From Sinomonas atrocyanea (GTDB lineage: Bacteria > Actinomycetota > Actinomycetes > Actinomycetales > Micrococcaceae), in assembly GCF_030812675.1 (NCBI RefSeq), contig NZ_JAUSTE010000011.1:62001-126000 (forward strand): DNA of 64,000 nucleotides, given 5' to 3'. This document shows, piece after piece, positions 50,300 through 58,679 of this stretch (position 1 is the first letter of the stretch; every line of letters begins with the position of its first letter). The translations under genes and the position numbers were made by a program. The notes under the pieces are model-generated. The model searched no databases. It was not told the DNA's origin and worked only from the letters and a program-made list of their open reading frames with translations.

Positions 50300-52128
50300 G
50301 TCGATGCGGGGTCCTTCTGGGGGTGCCGGCGCCGCTTGTGTCCGCCCACGGGCGCGTCGCTGCCGTGGGCGCGCCCGTGGTGGAGCTGCATCGCCGTCGT
50401 GATCAGCGCGAAGTGGCTGAATGCCTGGGGCGTGTTGCCGAGCTGACGGCGCGCGTCCGGGTCCCATTCCTCGCTCAGCAGGCCCACGTCGTTGCGCAGC
50501 TCGAGCAGGCGGGAGAACAGCTTCTCGGCCTCGTCCCTCCGGCCGGCCCCGAGGAGGGCCTCGACGAGCCAGAACGAGCAGGCCACGAAGATGCCCTCGC
50601 GGCCCGGGAGCCCGTCGTCGCTGCTCTGGGGGTTGTACCTGAGCACGAAGCCGTCCTGCGTCAGGTCGCGCTGGATGGCCTCGATCGTGCCGATCACGCG
50701 GGGGTCGTCGCGCGGGAGGAAGCCCACGCGCGGGATGAGCAGCAGGCTCGCGTCGAGCTGGTCGCTGCCATAGGACTGGACGAACGTGTTCCGCTCCTGG
50801 TCGAAGCCGTGCTCGAGTATGTCGGCGTGGATGCGGTCGCGCAGCGCACGCCAGCGGTCCACCGGCCCGGGCAGCCCTGACTCCTCAACCCCTTTGACCA
50901 TGCGGTCGGCGGCGACCCACGCCATCACCTTCGAATGGGTGAAGTGCCGGCGGGGCCCCCGCATCTCCCACAGCCCGTTGTCCGGCTGGTCCCAGATCTT
51001 CTCGAGGTGCTCCATGATGGCGATCTGGAGGTCCCACGACTCGTCGCCGTCGTCGGAGAGGGTGTTGCGGGTCAGCGCGAGGCCGTCGAGCACCTCGCCC
51101 CAGACGTCGAGCTGGAACTGGCCCGCGGCCGCGTTCCCCGTGCGTACAGGGGAGGACCCCTCGAAGCCGGGCAGCCAGTCGAGCTCCGCCTCCGGCAGGC
51201 GGCGGGCCCCGTGGAGCGAGTACATGATCTGCAGGTCGGCGGGGTCGCCGGCCACCGCGCGCAGGAGCCAGTCCCGCCACGCCGCGGCCTCGTCGGTGTA
51301 CCCGCCTGCCATGAGGGACTGCAGCGTCCACGTCGCATCCCGCAGCCAGCAGTAGCGGTAGTCCCAGTTGCGGGGGCCGCCGATCTGCTCGGGCAGGGAC
51401 GTGGTCGCGGCCGCGACGATCCCGCCGGTGGGCATGTAGGTCAGGGCCTTGAGCGTGATCAGCGAGCGCTGGATCGCCTCGCGGTACGGTCCCGTGGCCT
51501 GGCTCCGGGCCGTCCACTGCTCCCAGTAGTCCACGGTCCGCTTCAGGGCCTTCTCGGCGTCCACGCCCCGGGGAGGCTTCTCGTGGCTCGGGCCCCACGT
51601 GAGGACAAAGGATGCCCTCTCCCCTGCGGCGACGGTGAAGTCGCCCACCGTGCGGAAGTGCTCGCCGCGGACCGGGACGCTGCTGGCAAGGTAGACCGAG
51701 TCGGGGCCGGCGACGGCGTGCACGCCCCTCTCGGTGCGCCGCACCCACGGGACAACGTGCCCGTAGTCGAACCTGAGCACGAGCTCGGTGTGCATCTTCA
51801 CGCTGCCGCTGACGCCCTCGACGATCCGCACCACATCGGCCACCCCGTCGCGCGGGGGCATGAAGTCGATGACCCGGACGGTGCCGCCCTCGGACTCCCA
51901 CTCCGTCTCGAGGATGAGCGTTCCCTCGCGGTAGTGCCGGCGGGTGCAGGCCCCGGCGCCCTCCGGGGCGATGATCCACCGCCCCGCCTCGGAGTCAGCC
52001 AGAAGGGACGCGAAGCAGGCCGGTGAGTCGAAGTGCGGCAGGCACAGCCAGTCGATCGACCCGTCGGTGGCCACGAGGGCCGCCGTGTGCAGGTCGCCGA
52101 TGAGGGCGTAGTCCTCGATCCGCGCCAT
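50290..52128 (-). CDS. Glycoside hydrolase family 15 protein (glucoamylase/trehalase-like), copy 1
   Basis: This 612-residue GH15 enzyme has an N-terminal beta-sandwich (about residues 1-200), then the (alpha/alpha)6 barrel with NWDYRYCWLRDATW near 254. The probable acid Glu is in WEMRGPRRHFTHSKVMAW near 387 and the base region in SEEWDP near 551. Actinobacterial members of this form include trehalases as well as glucoamylases. No signal peptide, so intracellular. It starts one base after the stop of the glucose dehydrogenase gene, implying release and oxidation of glucose. The C-terminal tail is basic (GGHKRRRHPQKD) and the stop codon comes from a repeat element. Confidence 0.92.
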   Translation of the reverse strand: MARIEDYALIGDLHTAALVATDGSIDWLCLPHFDSPACFASLLADSEAGRWIIAPEGAGACTRRHYREGTLILETEWESEGGTVRVIDFMPPRDGVADVVRIVEGVSGSVKMHTELVLRFDYGHVVPWVRRTERGVHAVAGPDSVYLASSVPVRGEHFRTVGDFTVAAGERASFVLTWGPSHEKPPRGVDAEKALKRTVDYWEQWTARSQATGPYREAIQRSLITLKALTYMPTGGIVAAATTSLPEQIGGPRNWDYRYCWLRDATWTLQSLMAGGYTDEAAAWRDWLLRAVAGDPADLQIMYSLHGARRLPEAELDWLPGFEGSSPVRTGNAAAGQFQLDVWGEVLDGLALTRNTLSDDGDESWDLQIAIMEHLEKIWDQPDNGLWEMRGPRRHFTHSKVMAWVAADRMVKGVEESGLPGPVDRWRALRDRIHADILEHGFDQERNTFVQSYGSDQLDASLLLIPRVGFLPRDDPRVIGTIEAIQRDLTQDGFVLRYNPQSSDDGLPGREGIFVACSFWLVEALLGAGRRDEAEKLFSRLLELRNDVGLLSEEWDPDARRQLGNTPQAFSHFALITTAMQLHHGRAHGSDAPVGGHKRRRHPQKDPASTGT

Positions 52129-52129
52129 C

Positions 52130-53179
52130 TCAGGCCCCCTGGACGTCGAGGACTACCTTGACGTCGTCCTGCTGGCGCTCGAAGGCCTTCGCGAAGTCCT
52201 CCAGGGGCACCCGGCGGGTGATCAGCCGGGCCAGCCAGTCGCCGTCGGCCTTCTTCAGCGCCTCCGCGGCGGCCTCGTAGTGGCCGCGGTTGGCGTTGAC
52301 CGAGCCGAAGACCACGTCGTTGCCGAGCACGGCCTCGCGGTTCGCCGCGCCGACGTCGACCGGGAGCCGCTTCCCCGTGGACGAGACGCCCGTGAGGCAC
52401 GTGACGGCGTCCAGGCCGTGCCGGGTGATGGTCTCCATGACCACGGAGGGCACGCCGGTGCACTCGACGAGGACGTCGGCGAGGACCCCCGAATCGGTGA
52501 GCGTGTCCGTGTGGTAGGTCGCCCCGAGCGCCTTGACGAGCTCCGGCTTCGGGCCGTCCTTCACCTGGTCGAAGACGTGCACCTCGAGGCCCCGCTGGAC
52601 TCCCAGCAGCGCGGCGAGCAGCCCGACCGGGCCCGCGCCCGTCACGACCGCGACCTTCGGGTCGAAGAACGCCCGCTCCCCGATGGCCTCGGTGTGCTGC
52701 CAGGCCTTGGCCACGATCGTGGTCGGCTCGAGCAGGACGCCCACGTCGGCGAGCGCGGGATCGAGCTTCACGACGGCGTCCGGGTCGGCGCGGTACTGCT
52801 CGCGGGCGAACCCGTGGAGGCCCTTGATGCCGTGCTCGGTGTACTTGCCGTTGCGGCACATGTCCCACTGGCCCTGGGCGCACGCTGGGCACGGCACCGG
52901 GTCGGGCCGGCGCACGATGCCCACCACGAGGTCGCCCTCCGCGAGGCCGGAGCCCTCGGGCGCCGAGAGGACGCGGCCGAGGTTCTCGTGGCCGAGGATG
53001 AGGTGGTCGCTGCCGTCCGGCGCCTCCCCGTACTCGCCGGAGACGATCTCCTTGTCTGTCCCGCAGAGGCCGACGGCGATCACCTCCACCAGCACGCTGC
53101 CCTCGCCCTCTGCCGGCGCGTCCACCTGCAGCAGCTCGAGGGAATCCTTCACACCCGGTCGTACGCCCAAAGCCCTCAC
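52130..53179 (-). CDS. Zinc-dependent glucose 1-dehydrogenase-like MDR protein
   Basis: This 349-residue medium-chain dehydrogenase resembles archaeal-type glucose 1-dehydrogenases. It has GLCGTDKEI, GHENLGRV in place of the usual GHE-x-x-G, a structural-zinc loop CPACAQGQWDMC, and a GAGPVGL nucleotide motif near residue 180. The C-terminal VVFGSVNANRGHYE block is typical of that group. GTG 53179 is preferred over GTG 53188 because AAGGTGG lies at ideal spacing before it. The product glucono-lactone would come from glucose freed by the coupled GH15 enzyme. Confidence 0.88.
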   Translation of the reverse strand: MRALGVRPGVKDSLELLQVDAPAEGEGSVLVEVIAVGLCGTDKEIVSGEYGEAPDGSDHLILGHENLGRVLSAPEGSGLAEGDLVVGIVRRPDPVPCPACAQGQWDMCRNGKYTEHGIKGLHGFAREQYRADPDAVVKLDPALADVGVLLEPTTIVAKAWQHTEAIGERAFFDPKVAVVTGAGPVGLLAALLGVQRGLEVHVFDQVKDGPKPELVKALGATYHTDTLTDSGVLADVLVECTGVPSVVMETITRHGLDAVTCLTGVSSTGKRLPVDVGAANREAVLGNDVVFGSVNANRGHYEAAAEALKKADGDWLARLITRRVPLEDFAKAFERQQDDVKVVLDVQGA

Positions 53180-53402
53180 GGGGTCCACCTTCCATCCTGT
53201 CGCTGTCCGTTGTCTCTCTCGCGTGAAGGCTTCCCGCGGGTGGGGGCGTCGAAACGGATTCTGGGCGGACGCCGAGGCAGCTCCCAGCGGACTCCCGGGC
53301 GGCCCCGGGGCACCGCCCGGCGGCGCGCGGCCGCCGCACGCCGGCGGGCGCGGTCCACCGCCCTATGCTGGGGCCATCATCGAGGCAGCTGAGGTGGGAT
53401 CC

Positions 53403-54254
53403 ATGGCGCGCAGGCTATTCGGCGAGATTCACCCGATCACCTACCGCATGTCCGTGGCAAAGGGCAGGGTCCTGCGGAATGTGAGTGACCTCCGGCCGTC
53501 CTTGCGCCTGGCGAGGGCCCGCGATGCGGCCGACCTCCCGGCGGTCGTGTACCGGCACAGTTCCCTGATCCGCAGGCGCCTGGGCAACGTGGACCCGGAG
53601 CTCCGGGAGAACAAGGCGGTGAGCCTGTCCATCGCGGCGCCGAAGGTGGACGGCGTGCTGATCCGCCCCGGAGAGGTGTTCTCGTTCTGGAAGCTCGTGG
53701 GGCCGGTGACCGCCCGGCGCGGCTACAGGGAAGGCCTCACGATCGACCACGACCGGGCCGCGAGCGGGATCGGCGGCGGAATGTGCCAGTTCACCAACCT
53801 CATCCATTGGATGGTGCTCCACGCGCCCCTCGAGGTCGTGGAGCACCATCACCACTCCGGGCTCGACCTCTTCCCGGACTTCAACCGCCAGATCCCCTTC
53901 GGCACGGGGACCTCGATCGTGTACAACTACCTGGACTACCGCTTCCGGAATCCCACCCCGCAGACGTTCCAGCTGCGGGTCTCCGCCGGGGCCGAATACC
54001 TCTCCGGGGAGCTCCGCGCCGAATCCGCCCTCCCGCTCAAGTACCACGTCCATGAGCAGGACTCCTGCTTCTTCCGGCAGGACGGGAACGTCTACCGGCA
54101 CAACTCCATCTACCGGACCGCGCGGGACAAGAGGACCGGGCTCGAGGTGCTGCGGCAGCACGTGTCCACCACCACGGCGCTGGTCTGCTACCCCGAGGAG
54201 CTCATTCGCCACCCGATCCTCGACGGGCGCCCAGCCGCCGTGGCATCCCGGTGA
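53403..54254 (+). CDS. VanW family protein
   Basis: This 283-residue protein carries the VanW domain, with the hallmark SGIGGGMCQFTNLIHWMV, the HHHH-x4-DLFPDF segment and GTGTSIVYNYLDYRF. VanW proteins occur in some glycopeptide-resistance clusters and widely elsewhere. Their biochemical role is not established, and no other van genes are present here. No signal peptide or membrane segment is evident. A TATGCT -10-like box at 53364-53369 and GAGGTGGG before ATG 53403 support expression. The 223-base gap upstream is GC-rich without further recognisable features. Confidence 0.9.
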   Translation: MARRLFGEIHPITYRMSVAKGRVLRNVSDLRPSLRLARARDAADLPAVVYRHSSLIRRRLGNVDPELRENKAVSLSIAAPKVDGVLIRPGEVFSFWKLVGPVTARRGYREGLTIDHDRAASGIGGGMCQFTNLIHWMVLHAPLEVVEHHHHSGLDLFPDFNRQIPFGTGTSIVYNYLDYRFRNPTPQTFQLRVSAGAEYLSGELRAESALPLKYHVHEQDSCFFRQDGNVYRHNSIYRTARDKRTGLEVLRQHVSTTTALVCYPEELIRHPILDGRPAAVASR

Positions 54255-54276
54255 CCGAGGCGGGAACGGACGGGCC

Positions 54277-54681
54277 CTACGGGATGTCCAGGATCTCGCT
54301 GCGGATCAGGAACCGCTGCCCCTCAGGGGCCTCGAGGGAGAAGCCGCTCCCCCGCCCCATCACCACATCCACCGTGAGCTGCGTGTGGGACCAGTAGCCG
54401 AACTGCTCCCGGGACATCCAGAAGGGCAGCTCCCCGCGCCCGGGCAGGTCGAACACGCCCAGGAGCACGTCCGCGTCGCCCGTGATGAGGTCCCCGTCGG
54501 GGTAGCACATGGGCGCGGACCCGTCGCAGCAGCCGCCGGACTGGTGGAACATGAGCGGCCCGTGGCGCTCCCAGAGGGTGTCCAGGAGGGCCAGCGCGGG
54601 CGCGGTCAGCGCGACCCGGGAGAAGTCCTCGCCGGGCCGCACCGGCCGTGCCGCGAGCGCTGCCGCGTGCTCGGTGGCCAT
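54277..54681 (-). CDS. DUF779 domain protein
   Basis: This 134-residue protein of family DUF779 has the conserved HQSGGCCDGSAPMCYP cysteine cluster and GGCGYW-like FGYWSHTQLTVDVV segment. DUF779 genes are almost always adjacent to acetaldehyde dehydrogenase genes, and here it follows ALDH and ADH in the same minus-strand operon. Its start shares one base with the ADH stop. A metal-binding or accessory role is likely given the cysteines; the biochemical function is unknown. Confidence 0.9.
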   Translation of the reverse strand: MATEHAAALAARPVRPGEDFSRVALTAPALALLDTLWERHGPLMFHQSGGCCDGSAPMCYPDGDLITGDADVLLGVFDLPGRGELPFWMSREQFGYWSHTQLTVDVVMGRGSGFSLEAPEGQRFLIRSEILDIP

Positions 54682-55709
54682 CAGTACTTGATGACCACGC
54701 GGCCGTCGATCTTGGCGTGGTGCATCTCGTCGAAGACCTGGTTGATCTCCTCCAGGTCCCGCGTGTGGAACGTCGGGTGGATGAGCCCGCGCGAGTAGAA
54801 GTCGAGCGCCTCCTCGAGGTCCTGCCGCGTGCCGACGATCGAGCCGCGGATCGTGAGGCCCTTGAGCACGATGTCGAAGATCGGCGCCGGGAAGTCGCCC
54901 GGGGGCAGCCCGTTGAACACGATCGTCCCGCCGCGCCGCGCCATGCCGATCGCCTGGCCGAAGGCGGCCGGGTGGACGGCCGTGACGAGGACGCCGTGGG
55001 CGCCGCCGGTGGCCTCCTGGATGGCCGACGCCGGATCCTCGGCGAACGCGTTCACGGTCACCTCGGCGCCGTGCTTCTTCGCGAGGGCGAGCTTCTCGTC
55101 CGCGACGTCGACGGCGGCCACGCGCATGCCCATCGCCACCGCGTACTGCACGGCGATGTGGCCGAGGCCGCCGATGCCGGAGATGACGACCCACTCGCCG
55201 GGACGGACCTCGGTCTGCTTGAGGCCCTTGTACACGGTGACCCCGGCGCACAGGACCGGGGCCACCTCGTACGGGTCGGAGCCCTCGGGGATCCGGGCGG
55301 CGAACCTGGTGTCCACCAGCATGTACTGCCCGAACGAGCCGTCCACGCCGTAGCCGCCGTTCTGCTGGGCCTCGCACAGGGTCTCCCAGCCGGTGCGGCA
55401 GTACTGGCACGTGCCGCACGCGCTCCACAGCCAGGCGTTGCCGACGAGGTCGCCCTCGGCGACGTCGGTGACGCCCTCGCCGACGGCGACGACGGTGCCC
55501 ACGCCCTCGTGGCCGGGGACGAGCGGGAGCTTGGGCTTGACGGGCCAGTCGCCCTGGGCCGCGTGGAGGTCGGTGTGGCAGACGCCGCTCGAGATGAGCT
55601 TCACGAGCGCCTGGCCCGGGCCGGGCGTGGGCACCTGCAGCTCGTCGACGGTCAGCTCGTCCCCGAAGGTGTGGACGACGGCGGCCTTGAAGGTCGTGGG
55701 AGTGGTCAT
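54681..55709 (-). CDS. adhP: Zinc-dependent alcohol dehydrogenase (AdhP type)
   Basis: This 342-residue medium-chain alcohol dehydrogenase has catalytic-zinc ligands in GVCHTDLHAAQGDW and GHEGVG. The structural zinc site is in CGTCQYCRTGWETLC, and the NAD motif GIGGLGHIAVQYA is near residue 170. It is typical of AdhP-like enzymes that interconvert ethanol and acetaldehyde. Three candidate ATGs lie close together; ATG 55709 is taken because AAAGGAG is seven bases upstream. It lies 101 bases downstream of the ALDH stop in the same operon. Confidence 0.92.
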   Translation of the reverse strand: MTTPTTFKAAVVHTFGDELTVDELQVPTPGPGQALVKLISSGVCHTDLHAAQGDWPVKPKLPLVPGHEGVGTVVAVGEGVTDVAEGDLVGNAWLWSACGTCQYCRTGWETLCEAQQNGGYGVDGSFGQYMLVDTRFAARIPEGSDPYEVAPVLCAGVTVYKGLKQTEVRPGEWVVISGIGGLGHIAVQYAVAMGMRVAAVDVADEKLALAKKHGAEVTVNAFAEDPASAIQEATGGAHGVLVTAVHPAAFGQAIGMARRGGTIVFNGLPPGDFPAPIFDIVLKGLTIRGSIVGTRQDLEEALDFYSRGLIHPTFHTRDLEEINQVFDEMHHAKIDGRVVIKY

Positions 55710-55810
55710 GGTCATGCTCCTTTGCATGGCGGGGTGGGGGTGGAAGGCGGGGCGCACGACGGCGGGGGGTCGCCGCCGTCGTGCGCCCTGGGGCAGGCGT
55801 GGGGTGCGGC

Positions 55811-57334
55811 CTAGAAGAAGCCGAGCTTGGACTCGGCGTAGGAGACGAGCAGGTTCTTGGTCTGCTGGTAGTGCTCGAGCATCATGAGGTGGGTCTCGCG
55901 CCCGATGCCGGAGGACTTGTAGCCGCCGAACGCCGCGTGCGCGGGGTAGGCGTGGTAGTTGTTCACCCAGACGCGCCCGGCCTGGATGTCGCGGCCTGCG
56001 CGGTAGGCGGTGTTGCCGTCGCGGGACCAGACGCCGGCGCCGAGCCCGTAGAGGGTGTCGTTGGCGATCTCGAGGGCTTCCTCGTAGTCGGAGAACTTGG
56101 TGACGGAGACGACGGGGCCGAAGATCTCCTCCTGGAAGATACGCATCCGGTTGCTGCCCTCGAACACGGTGGGCTCGACGTAGTAGCCGCCGGAGAGCTC
56201 CCCGCCGAGGTCAGCGCGCCTGCCGCCGGTGAGGACCTTGGCACCCTCGGCCTTGCCGATCTCGATGTAGGAGAGGATCTTCTCGAGCTGGTCGTTGGAG
56301 GCCTGCGCGCCGATCATCGTCTCGGTGTCGAGCGGATTGCCCTGCTTGATCTTCTTGGTGCGCTCCACGACGTCGCCGAGGAAGCGATCGTAGATGCCCT
56401 CCTGGATCAGCGCGCGGGACGGGCAGGTGCAGACCTCGCCCTGGTTGAGGGCGAAGAGGGTGAAGCCCTCCTGGGCCTTGTCGTAGAAGGCATCGTCCTT
56501 CGCGGCGACGTCGTCGAAGAAGATGTTCGGGCTCTTGCCGCCAAGCTCGAGGGTGACCGGGATGAGGTTCTGGGACGCGTACTGCATGATGAGCCGGCCC
56601 GTGGTGGTCTCGCCGGTGAAGGCGATCTTGCGGATGCGCGGGCTCGAGGCCAGCGGCTTGCCGGCCTCGACGCCGAACCCGTTCACGATGTTGAGCACGC
56701 CGGCGGGGAGGAGGTCGCCGATCAGCTCGGCCAGGACGAGGATGCTCGCCGGGGTCTGCTCGGCCGGCTTGAGGACCACGGCGTTGCCGGCAGCGAGGGC
56801 GGGGGCGAGCTTCCACGTGGCCATGAGGAGCGGGAAGTTCCACGGGATGATCTGCCCGACCACGCCGAGCGGCTCGTGGAAGTGGTACGCGGTGGTGTTC
56901 TCGTCGATCTGGGAGAGCGAGCCCTCCTGGGCGCGGATGGCGCCGGCGTAGTAGCGGAAGTGGTCGACGGCGAGCGGCAGGTCGGCGGCGAGGGTCTCGC
57001 GGACGGGCTTGCCGTTGTCCCACGTCTCGGCGACGGCGAGCATCTCGAGGTTCTCCTCGATGCGCTCCGCGATGCGGTGCAGGATGAGCGCGCGCTCGGC
57101 CACGGAGGTCTTGCCCCAGCCCGGGGCGGCCTTGTGGGCGGCGTCGAGGGCGAGGTCGATGTCCGCGGCCTGCGAGCGGGCGACCTCGCAGAACACCTTG
57201 CCGGTGACCGGGGTGATGTTCTCGAAGTACTCTCCGCCGACGGGGGCGACCCACTCGCCGCCGATGAAGTTCTCGTAGCGGTCCTTGAAGGTGACCTTGG
57301 ATCCCTCGGTACCGGGGAAGGCGTAGACGGTCAT
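55811..57334 (-). CDS. Aldehyde dehydrogenase (acetaldehyde dehydrogenase, ExaC type)
   Basis: This 507-residue NAD(P)+-dependent aldehyde dehydrogenase has the catalytic cysteine in [17 protein letters not shown], the general base Glu in [12 protein letters not shown] and the [22 protein letters not shown] cofactor block. The CTCPSR variant with a second Cys next to the nucleophile is characteristic of acetaldehyde dehydrogenases linked to DUF779. GGGAG precedes ATG 57334. It is first in the ALDH-ADH-DUF779 operon for alcohol and aldehyde oxidation. Confidence 0.95.
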   Translation of the reverse strand: MTVYAFPGTEGSKVTFKDRYENFIGGEWVAPVGGEYFENITPVTGKVFCEVARSQAADIDLALDAAHKAAPGWGKTSVAERALILHRIAERIEENLEMLAVAETWDNGKPVRETLAADLPLAVDHFRYYAGAIRAQEGSLSQIDENTTAYHFHEPLGVVGQIIPWNFPLLMATWKLAPALAAGNAVVLKPAEQTPASILVLAELIGDLLPAGVLNIVNGFGVEAGKPLASSPRIRKIAFTGETTTGRLIMQYASQNLIPVTLELGGKSPNIFFDDVAAKDDAFYDKAQEGFTLFALNQGEVCTCPSRALIQEGIYDRFLGDVVERTKKIKQGNPLDTETMIGAQASNDQLEKILSYIEIGKAEGAKVLTGGRRADLGGELSGGYYVEPTVFEGSNRMRIFQEEIFGPVVSVTKFSDYEEALEIANDTLYGLGAGVWSRDGNTAYRAGRDIQAGRVWVNNYHAYPAHAAFGGYKSSGIGRETHLMMLEHYQQTKNLLVSYAESKLGFF

Positions 57335-57372
57335 GGCGAAACTCCCTTGTCTCCTGGTGCCGGTGGACCGGC

Positions 57373-57435
57373 GTTGCAGTGAGCGTAGGAGTGGAGGGGT
57401 TGCAGGCTGGTTGCAGATGTGTGGTGCGGATCACG
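57373..57435 (-). promoter_or_regulatory. Upstream region of the ALDH operon: three GTTGCAG repeats and a CRP/GlxR-like site
   Basis: GTTGCAG occurs at 57373-57379, 57399-57405 and 57410-57416. TGTGG-TGCGGA-TCACG at 57420-57435 is close to the CRP/GlxR consensus TGTGA-N6-TCACA. All lie 39-101 bases upstream of the ALDH start. This suggests control by a carbon-status regulator and a second protein binding the direct repeats. Confidence 0.4.
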
Positions 57436-57457
57436 GGCGGCAGCGGCCGCCCCCGGG

Positions 57458-57697
57458 TCAGCGCCGACGGAGGCGGTACGGGCCGCCGAGCTGGCCGACC
57501 GGAATCGGGACACCCGCCCACGGCAGGGTGGTTCCCGGGACGAAGACCGTCTCAGCGTTGAAGCTGCGCTGCCGGCGGCGCCCGGAGGCGACCTCCCAGA
57601 CGACGTAGACCCGGCGGCCGTCGGTCGCCACGGCGTACCCGTGGACCTCCATCCCGCCGTCCCTGACGATGACCCTCTGGGCGTCAGGGGACGTCAC
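57458..57697 (-). CDS. Small hypothetical protein coupled to 57694
   Basis: This 79-residue beta-rich, basic protein (RVIVRDGGMEVHGYAVATDG then VFVPGTTLPWAGVPIP) has no Cys or membrane segment. Its GTG start overlaps the stop of the upstream small gene (GTGA), good support for both. I do not recognise the family. Confidence 0.6.
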   Translation of the reverse strand: MTSPDAQRVIVRDGGMEVHGYAVATDGRRVYVVWEVASGRRRQRSFNAETVFVPGTTLPWAGVPIPVGQLGGPYRLRRR

Positions 57698-57900
57698 GTG
57701 CGGTCTGCCCCCTGGGCGTGGAACGAGAGGCCGCGCTCGTGCAGCGCCGCGACGATCTCCTGCTCGCGCTCCGCCAGCGCGTCAGCGGATCCACGCGTCC
57801 CGCGGTCGCCCGCCTGGCGCAGGGCATCCTCCACTTCGGCGAGCTCCACGATGAGTTCGCGGACCGTGGCGTGGTCCCTTTCGGCTGGCCTCTGCAACAT
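57694..57900 (-). CDS. Small helical hypothetical protein
   Basis: This 68-residue acidic and helical protein (RELIVELAEVEDALRQAGDR then ALAEREQEIVAALHERGL) has a likely short coiled coil. ATG 57900 is chosen; no clear ribosome binding site. It is divergent from the LuxR gene with 76 bases of palindromic promoter DNA between, and coupled to 57458. Function unknown. Confidence 0.6.
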   Translation of the reverse strand: MLQRPAERDHATVRELIVELAEVEDALRQAGDRGTRGSADALAEREQEIVAALHERGLSFHAQGADRT

Positions 57901-57919
57901 AACGTCCACGCTAGGAGGA

Positions 57920-57969
57920 ACAGACAAGTCTGTCTTCACCCCAAAGGGTGAAGGCCGGATGCATAGAAT
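57920..57969. promoter_or_regulatory. Two tandem palindromes and a -10 box in a divergent promoter
   Basis: ACAGAC-AA-GTCTGT (57920-57933) and TTCACCC-CAAA-GGGTGAA (57935-57952) are perfect inverted repeats side by side. TAGAAT (57964-57969) is a strong -10 box whose predicted start falls on ATG 57977, so the mRNA would be leaderless. The second palindrome occupies the -25 to -42 region, a natural site for a regulator, perhaps the LuxR protein itself. Confidence 0.6.
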
Positions 57970-57976
57970 GAGGACC

Positions 57977-58639
57977 ATGGGTGCGATTCGTGCGGCCTTG
58001 GTCAACGACTACGAGGTCGTGGCCCAGGGCCTGGTCAGCATGCTGCGGGAGTACCGCGACGCCGTCCGCGTCGTCGAGGTGGACCTCAGCAGGACCGTGG
58101 GGCAGCCGGTGGACATCACGCTGTACGACACCTTCGCGGCCACGCAGGGAGACGGCGAGGCGGTGCGCAAGCTCGCGGCCAACCCGCTGGCGGGCAAGGT
58201 CGTGGTCTACTCGTGGAATCTGGACCCCGCGCTCGTCTCGGCGGCGCTCGCCAACGGGGCCACGGCCTACGTCTCCAAGAGCCTCCCCGCGCGCCACCTC
58301 GTCTCGGCGCTCCAGGCCGTGCACCGCGGTGAGCTGCGGGCGCTGGCGCCAGCCGACGGATCCGGGACCGGAGTCCGCGGCGACTGGCCTGGCAGGGAGG
58401 AGGGCCTCACGCCGCGCGAGGCCGAGGTGCTGGCCCTCATCACCCAGGGCCTGGGCAACGCGGAGATCTGCGAGAGGACGCACCTCTCCATCAACTCCGT
58501 CAAGACGTTCATCCGCAGCTGCTACCGCCGGATCGGGGTGACGAACCGGAGCCAGGCCATCCTGTGGGGCATCGAGCACGGCTTCCGCCCCGACCGGGCA
58601 CGGATCCGCGTCGACGAGGCGGGGCGGGAGCAGCGCTAG
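57977..58639 (+). CDS. LuxR-family response regulator (orphan)
   Basis: This 220-residue regulator has a receiver-like N-terminal domain (about residues 1-120) and a LuxR helix-turn-helix (about 140-205, LTPREAEVLALITQGLGNAEIC...SINSVKTFIRSCYRRIGV). The receiver keeps an Asp at the end of strand 3 (ITLYDTF), a Ser in VVYSW and the Lys in AYVSKS. The acidic pair of strand 1 is N-D rather than D-D. No histidine kinase is adjacent. ATG 57977 is chosen because it coincides with the start expected from the -10 box at 57964; ATG 57968 is the alternative. Confidence 0.88.
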   Translation: MGAIRAALVNDYEVVAQGLVSMLREYRDAVRVVEVDLSRTVGQPVDITLYDTFAATQGDGEAVRKLAANPLAGKVVVYSWNLDPALVSAALANGATAYVSKSLPARHLVSALQAVHRGELRALAPADGSGTGVRGDWPGREEGLTPREAEVLALITQGLGNAEICERTHLSINSVKTFIRSCYRRIGVTNRSQAILWGIEHGFRPDRARIRVDEAGREQR

Positions 58640-58679
58640 GCCTCCCGCTGTCCCCGGCCCCCTGCCGTCCCGTCGTGGG

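Noticed and set aside
53403-54254. Vancomycin-resistance locus
   Set aside because: Only a VanW-domain protein is present; no vanHAX or VanRS genes lie nearby and VanW domains are common outside resistance clusters.
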